A stretch of 64,000 nt of DNA from Podaxis mareebaensis. Its lineage: Eukaryota > Basidiomycota > Agaricomycetes > Agaricales > Agaricaceae. Every line of letters begins with the position of its first letter. The first letter of the stretch is position 1. The stretch spans positions 124,001 to 188,000 of the forward strand of contig JAEUWP010000583.1 in assembly GCA_018524725.1 (NCBI GenBank). Reading direction: 5' to 3'. Made by a program: the position numbers and the translations under genes. Shown one piece after another: positions 59,943 through 64,000 of the stretch. The notes beneath the pieces are model-generated. The model did not search any database, had not been told where the DNA came from, and was given only the letters and a program-made list of their open reading frames with translations.

Positions 59943-61304
59943 TCAGGACCGGACCAGCGGTGTCAAATTGACTTTGACACGCCACAAGATAGATCCATCT
60001 GCATACCCACAAACCAGGTCCTCTAAAACAGGCACGGCCCTTTGATCAACGAGCCTCAAACACTTGCTCATCACATTTTGTTGCGCCCATCCGTCCTTGG
60101 CTCTCCCGAAATGACAATCAAAATCAAAGCCGAGTACGGCGCTAGGAGCGGATCTAGCAGATTTAGTGACACCAGCTTGGTAGGGAGCGAAAAGCAGGAC
60201 AAGCTCTCTCAGGTTCTGAAACTGCAACTGGGGTTGGGCGTTGGGAGTTGAAGGCTGGCGGATGAGGTTTAGGAACTCGATCCAGGTAGAAGAAGTGATA
60301 TTGCACAGGTCGAGCCGCGTGAGGTGTGGAAGATTGACGAGAGCAAGAAATCGAGTGATTTTATCAGCAGGTGTCGAGGAAGTTGCTGAAGAGGACGCGG
60401 AATACGTGTATGGTGAAAGAGGGGAGGTTACGCCAGGAGAGAAAATAGTAAGGCGACTGACACCCGAAAGATTCACACCAAGCGGATAGATATTCAGCGG
60501 AGAGTCCTCAATGCAAAGGTGATAATTCAATGGGATAGGTGACGTATTCGGATCCAATCTAGCGGTTGAGAGGAATGTATCCTCAATTCTGTCGGTCCAT
60601 CCTTTCAAGCGGACCTCCAATCGTGGCGTCAAGAGAGTGGAGGGGAAGGTGATGATATCAACGTGGGTCAAACACACCCGGGCGAGAGATTTGAAGTGGC
60701 GAGTGTCAAACCGGGGGCGTGGGCGTGGCTGGTTCGGCGACGTCGATAGAGAGTTGGAGGACGAATAAGGACTCGTCATCGCGAGGCAGAGGGTTGTAAT
60801 ATGTCCAAGCCTAATACGAGCGGCATCCGACGTTGAGAAGAGAAGGTGGTCAGAAACTGTGCACATCTGGCCGTACTCTGCCACTCTCACGGACAACCCA
60901 GTCCACGAGGGTGGCTCAGACTTGGATGTGAGCGAGGCGGCAAGGATGATATCGAGAGCTGTAGTGATCACGTCATCACTATCAGCAATCTCGCTGAGGG
61001 ACGAGAAATCCAGAGCAATGTTTCTGAATCGCCCGTCCGAGCGCTCGAGCACTGCTTTGATACAGTCCTGTGCCTTAGCCTGGGAAGGATAGGTGAAGTT
61101 TGAGAGATGTAGATCAGACCAGAAGCAAGACAGAGACGTTGAGACATCTCGCCAACGGCGGCAAACGCTGGAAAGTACAATTGCCTGTTGGAGGGGATTG
61201 CTGTATTGATAATTTGAACGGCTATGATCGGTGGAGTGAATTGCGAAAAGAAGAATTTTGGAGAAGATCTCGATAGGGAGCCAATCATGAATTAGAGGCG
61301 CCAT
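59943..61304 (-). CDS. F-box protein, Agaricomycete type (copy 2)
   Basis: Single exon of 453 aa from MAPLIHDWLPIEIFSKILLF; the ATG 90 nt upstream is less likely. The F-box blocks WLPIEIFSKILLFAI and VLSSVCRRWRDVSTSLSCFW align with copy 1, as do FKSLARVCLTHVDIITFPS and the ending (CLRLVDQRAVPVLEDLVC). It is a substrate-recruiting SCF component by family, with unknown target. It lies opposite in orientation to copy 1, with NLR-B3 between them. Confidence 0.84.
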   Translation of the reverse strand: MAPLIHDWLPIEIFSKILLFAIHSTDHSRSNYQYSNPLQQAIVLSSVCRRWRDVSTSLSCFWSDLHLSNFTYPSQAKAQDCIKAVLERSDGRFRNIALDFSSLSEIADSDDVITTALDIILAASLTSKSEPPSWTGLSVRVAEYGQMCTVSDHLLFSTSDAARIRLGHITTLCLAMTSPYSSSNSLSTSPNQPRPRPRFDTRHFKSLARVCLTHVDIITFPSTLLTPRLEVRLKGWTDRIEDTFLSTARLDPNTSPIPLNYHLCIEDSPLNIYPLGVNLSGVSRLTIFSPGVTSPLSPYTYSASSSATSSTPADKITRFLALVNLPHLTRLDLCNITSSTWIEFLNLIRQPSTPNAQPQLQFQNLRELVLLFAPYQAGVTKSARSAPSAVLGFDFDCHFGRAKDGWAQQNVMSKCLRLVDQRAVPVLEDLVCGYADGSILWRVKVNLTPLVRS

Positions 61305-63358
61305 GGTGAAGAGATAAGGAGAGTGTGTTTGTATATATGAGTGCCCTAGAGTCCTGTGTTTTGATGAATGAGTCATGGTACCACAACTGGACAAGAGAAC
61401 AGCATTTTGACATACTTGGGTACTGCGCCACGCGAGGCTATCATCTCGAACATAGTCTACCAGTCCAACTTTTGTCGTGCTGGCACTGAATAAGAAGGGT
61501 AAAATGCAACTGGCGGTGGAACTGGTCCCAAACCCTCGCGAAGAAATAGGTCTTCTCTATAAGTTGATAAGAGCATCGCCTTGAAGAGTTTGCCCGGCTA
61601 CATGGAGGTCATCGTACCCGGGAAAGGTTGTGGAGGATGATAAAGGAGCACGAGCAGGCTTGTATGTATCCAAGGGTTCAACACGTCCTCGCGTTTGAAT
61701 CCTTTCCCAGCCGTGATGATTTCTATTCTGCATGCTTATTGGCCCCTGACGTTGACATCATCTTCTGATCCAAACAATATCGATCCCGACTGTTGACGGG
61801 GGAGTATGCCCAAGAATCGAGACTAATCGTTGAAACTCTTCTCTGCATCATAATTGGGCTTGTCTATAATGTCGAAGTCCCCTCCTGACGATCGATCTAG
61901 GTATAGGACAGAATTTGGGATCCAACTTGAACAGGATCAAGGTCCACCCGGACATACTTTTGGTGACGACTGGCGCCCAATGCGGGATGGATTTTCGTAA
62001 ATGCACAGCCTTCGTCGAACGAGCAAACTTGCCCCAAGAAATCAAAAAGATACCAAAAAATAAACGCAACACGTCAGCACCCCCGATTTCGGTAACAGGC
62101 AGCACGAAAAGCACAGCGGTGTCTAGCATCGGAAACCCAGGGATCGCACCCAGCCTGGAGTGGGCACACCGTGTGCCGATTGCTATTGGATGTTTTCAAC
62201 GGAAATGTGGAGAGATTTAAACAGCCAGAACCCTTCTGGTGCATTCGCGTGAGATGTAATCCAAGCAAGCACCGTTCGAGAATCCAAGTTTGGGACAAAG
62301 CCTAAGATCGAAACGGTTGTGGCGCAGCGGGAAAGGTGTATCATGGCTCCATGCGAGCGAGTTAATATCTCTCGAGGCATGGAAGAGGACGGAAACCCAA
62401 GCCACGGTAAGATGTGAGACGTAAAGAATCCTTCCGAACGGCATCATGAATTCCCAGAGGGGGGATTTGCATCAGGCAGAGAAGCAAGACGAGCAGGCCT
62501 GGTAGGAGCGTGGTAGGAGGTACAAAAATCTAAAAAGTCCCTGAAAGTCGTTCATTTATCGAACTGAGGACAAAATTTCACATCAGGTATATCTGATCTG
62601 TGTCCAGGGCTATCAAACAAATGGCACCAAACTCCACTTGTGCCTTGAAAATCGCGAATTTACTCCTGGAGGACCAGAGCCTGCTCGAAGTGTCTGGCCC
62701 AACACAGGTTGATTGTTACTGTGCTATCACCTCGCTGAAGTTTGCCGTTGGGTCTGGCCCCGAAGTGGGTCAGGTTCGTAAAGATTGGATAAGAGGGAGT
62801 TGGTTTGGTTGTTGTAGGACAATTTGGGGAACAGAGGCGATGGTTGTGGTAGATCAATGTATTTAAGTAAGTTCATGAGGCGAACACGAGGCAGATGGGA
62901 CGCGTTATACGCTGTGATCATGACGCTTCCTGGCTTCTTATCAGCATCATTTAGACGTTTTGAGTGAGATGTTCGTCCTCGTTTTTCGCCATGTACGTAA
63001 ACAACCAATCGGAAACGAGTGTGATCGGAACTTTATTCCGAGGCACTTTACACCATGTACGACTCAGTGCTTACTAAGTACTTCCGGATTCCTGAGGCGA
63101 GTCAAGGTTCCTGGCCATACCAAGGGAGCTTTGTGACTTCAACTGTTCATGCGCCAGTGACCACATCCTTGAGTGTTAACAGTAACAATAGGACCTCCAG
63201 CCGTCGAACCACGCGCATCATCCATATCGAAATCTGATACGAGCAAGGCTATAGGCGTCCAACTTTGCGCGTAGTCAGAATCCCTCTTATGTGCTGAGTC
63301 TAAAGAAATCATTTCATTAAAGAAACTTGGCCAAACGCCCCCAAATTTATCACTGCAA
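61305..63358. other. Gene-poor stretch, no gene recognised
   Basis: About 2 kb. Short ORFs exist (61848-62129 minus with a hydrophobic start, 62217-62447 minus, 62727-63008 minus), but I could not link them into a gene or a family. No repeat or RNA gene was seen. Confidence 0.45.
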
Positions 63359-64000
63359 TTATACACTTCTCTTCTTGAACATCACCTTCGCCTTTGGGTT
63401 CGGGATAGCTGAAGTTTCAATGGTGAGGTTAGGTGGTCGCTCCTTGGATCCATCTTCTAGTTGGACATCGTAGTTGAGGAGGATATGAGCCAAAATGGCC
63501 TTAATTTCGTTGATTGCAAAGAACCGTCCAGGGCTGTTGAATGACGCAAAATTTGTGAAGCTCTGCGGAAAGGACTAGCCGAATCTGAGTAGGAGACGCA
63601 CCACCCGCGCCGACCGTACCCGAACACAATATATTCAGGGCTTAAGGAAACCATTTGGCGTTTCGCACTATCTGATTCCTCGTCATCTGTCCGCATCTCG
63701 GCGAATCTGAAACCCTTAAAAATATGTGCATCCGGGAAGGACTTCTGTCCTCCGTATGTATTCTATCAGCAATCGGCTTATAAAGCGTGGTGACACGAAC
63801 CTCATCCTTGTTCATGGCGTCACTGGCCATTCCGATAATAGTACCAGCTGGGATGAGCGTCCCATCAGAGAGGGTCCAGTCTCGTAGAACCTTATGAATC
63901 ATTAGCACTGGCGTCCATGATAAGAATTCGACAGTAATAACAGGAGAGGTTTGGGTCCTTACTGCTCCCCATACTGTTCAATCTTTGAGATTCCTTTAAG
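63359..64000 (-). CDS. Cytochrome P450, C-terminal part, truncated by window end
   Basis: Readable P450 end in at least three exons: VLRDWTLSDGTLIPAGTIIG and SDAMNKDE (in the 63826-63908 region), then SFPDAHIFKGFRFAEMRTDD, SPEYIVFGYGRRG and, across an intron at about 63494-63571, CPGRFFAINEIKAILAHILL. This makes the heme signature FGYGRRGCPGRF. It ends KVMFKKRSV with TAA at 63359-63361. The helix pattern matches Agaricomycete monooxygenases often found in secondary metabolism; substrate unknown. It is a different P450 family from the one at 35-38 kb. The 5' part lies outside the window. Confidence 0.83.

Noticed and set aside
61848..62447. Hydrophobic short frames on the minus strand, possible membrane protein
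   Set aside because: The frames could not be joined by good splice sites, stops lie between them and no family was recognised.
1..64000. Transposable elements, CRISPR arrays, tRNA or rRNA genes
   Set aside because: No transposase, reverse transcriptase, terminal repeat, spaced repeat array or convincing tRNA A/B box was found by reading. A tRNAscan or RepeatMasker run could still find small ones.

Overview
The window looks like genomic DNA from a mushroom-forming basidiomycete (Agaricomycetes). Genes are cut by many short introns (about 45-70 nt, GT..AG). The gene content also fits: NACHT P-loop proteins with an Agaricomycete-style N-terminus, a GH12 glucanase, Agaricomycete P450s, large F-box proteins and a membrane-anchored histidine phosphatase. 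Nothing prokaryotic, viral or CRISPR-like was seen.

Left part (1-19.2 kb): an accessory cluster built by duplication. It holds three apparently intact copies of a NACHT NTPase family (here NLR-A: A1, A2, A3, all on the minus strand) and a truncated one (A4). A second NACHT family (NLR-B) has a decayed copy B1 and an intact copy B2. A1/B1 and A3/B2 are two copies of the same head-to-head unit, with the two NACHT genes sharing an intergenic region of about 0.55-0.6 kb. Between them lie A2, a broken phytase-like 5' end and a broken P450 3' end. A PD-(D/E)XK-like gene and a 156-bp tandem duplication follow B2.

Middle (19.6-40.6 kb): a sterol-type UDP-glucosyltransferase, a Hos2-type histone deacetylase with a long Arg-Gly tail, a PER1/PGAP3 GPI-lipid remodelling protein, a GH12 glucanase that looks frameshifted, a membrane-anchored histidine acid phosphatase (phytase family), intact NLR-A5, a decayed P450 and frameshifted NLR-A6. 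The phosphatase/NLR-A head-to-head arrangement here (A5) matches, in inverted orientation, the one around A2 at 5-8.5 kb.

Right part (42-64 kb): more conserved genes. These are RNA polymerase I subunit RPA34, the SAGA adaptor ADA3 and an SLC41/MgtE-type Mg2+ transporter, then a M1 aminopeptidase with several in-frame stops, two related F-box genes flanking a third NLR-B gene (B3), and the 3' end of a P450 running off the window.

The main biological theme is a birth-and-death cluster of fungal NLR-like genes. Two NACHT families that differ in sequence and architecture are paired head-to-head, and each carries its own conserved C-terminal region that I do not recognise and that is not an obvious repeat domain. 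Function (allorecognition, non-self recognition or programmed cell death) is an inference from the NACHT class and was not read from sequence. Exon coordinates were assigned by hand from splice signals and from reading-frame agreement between paralogs.
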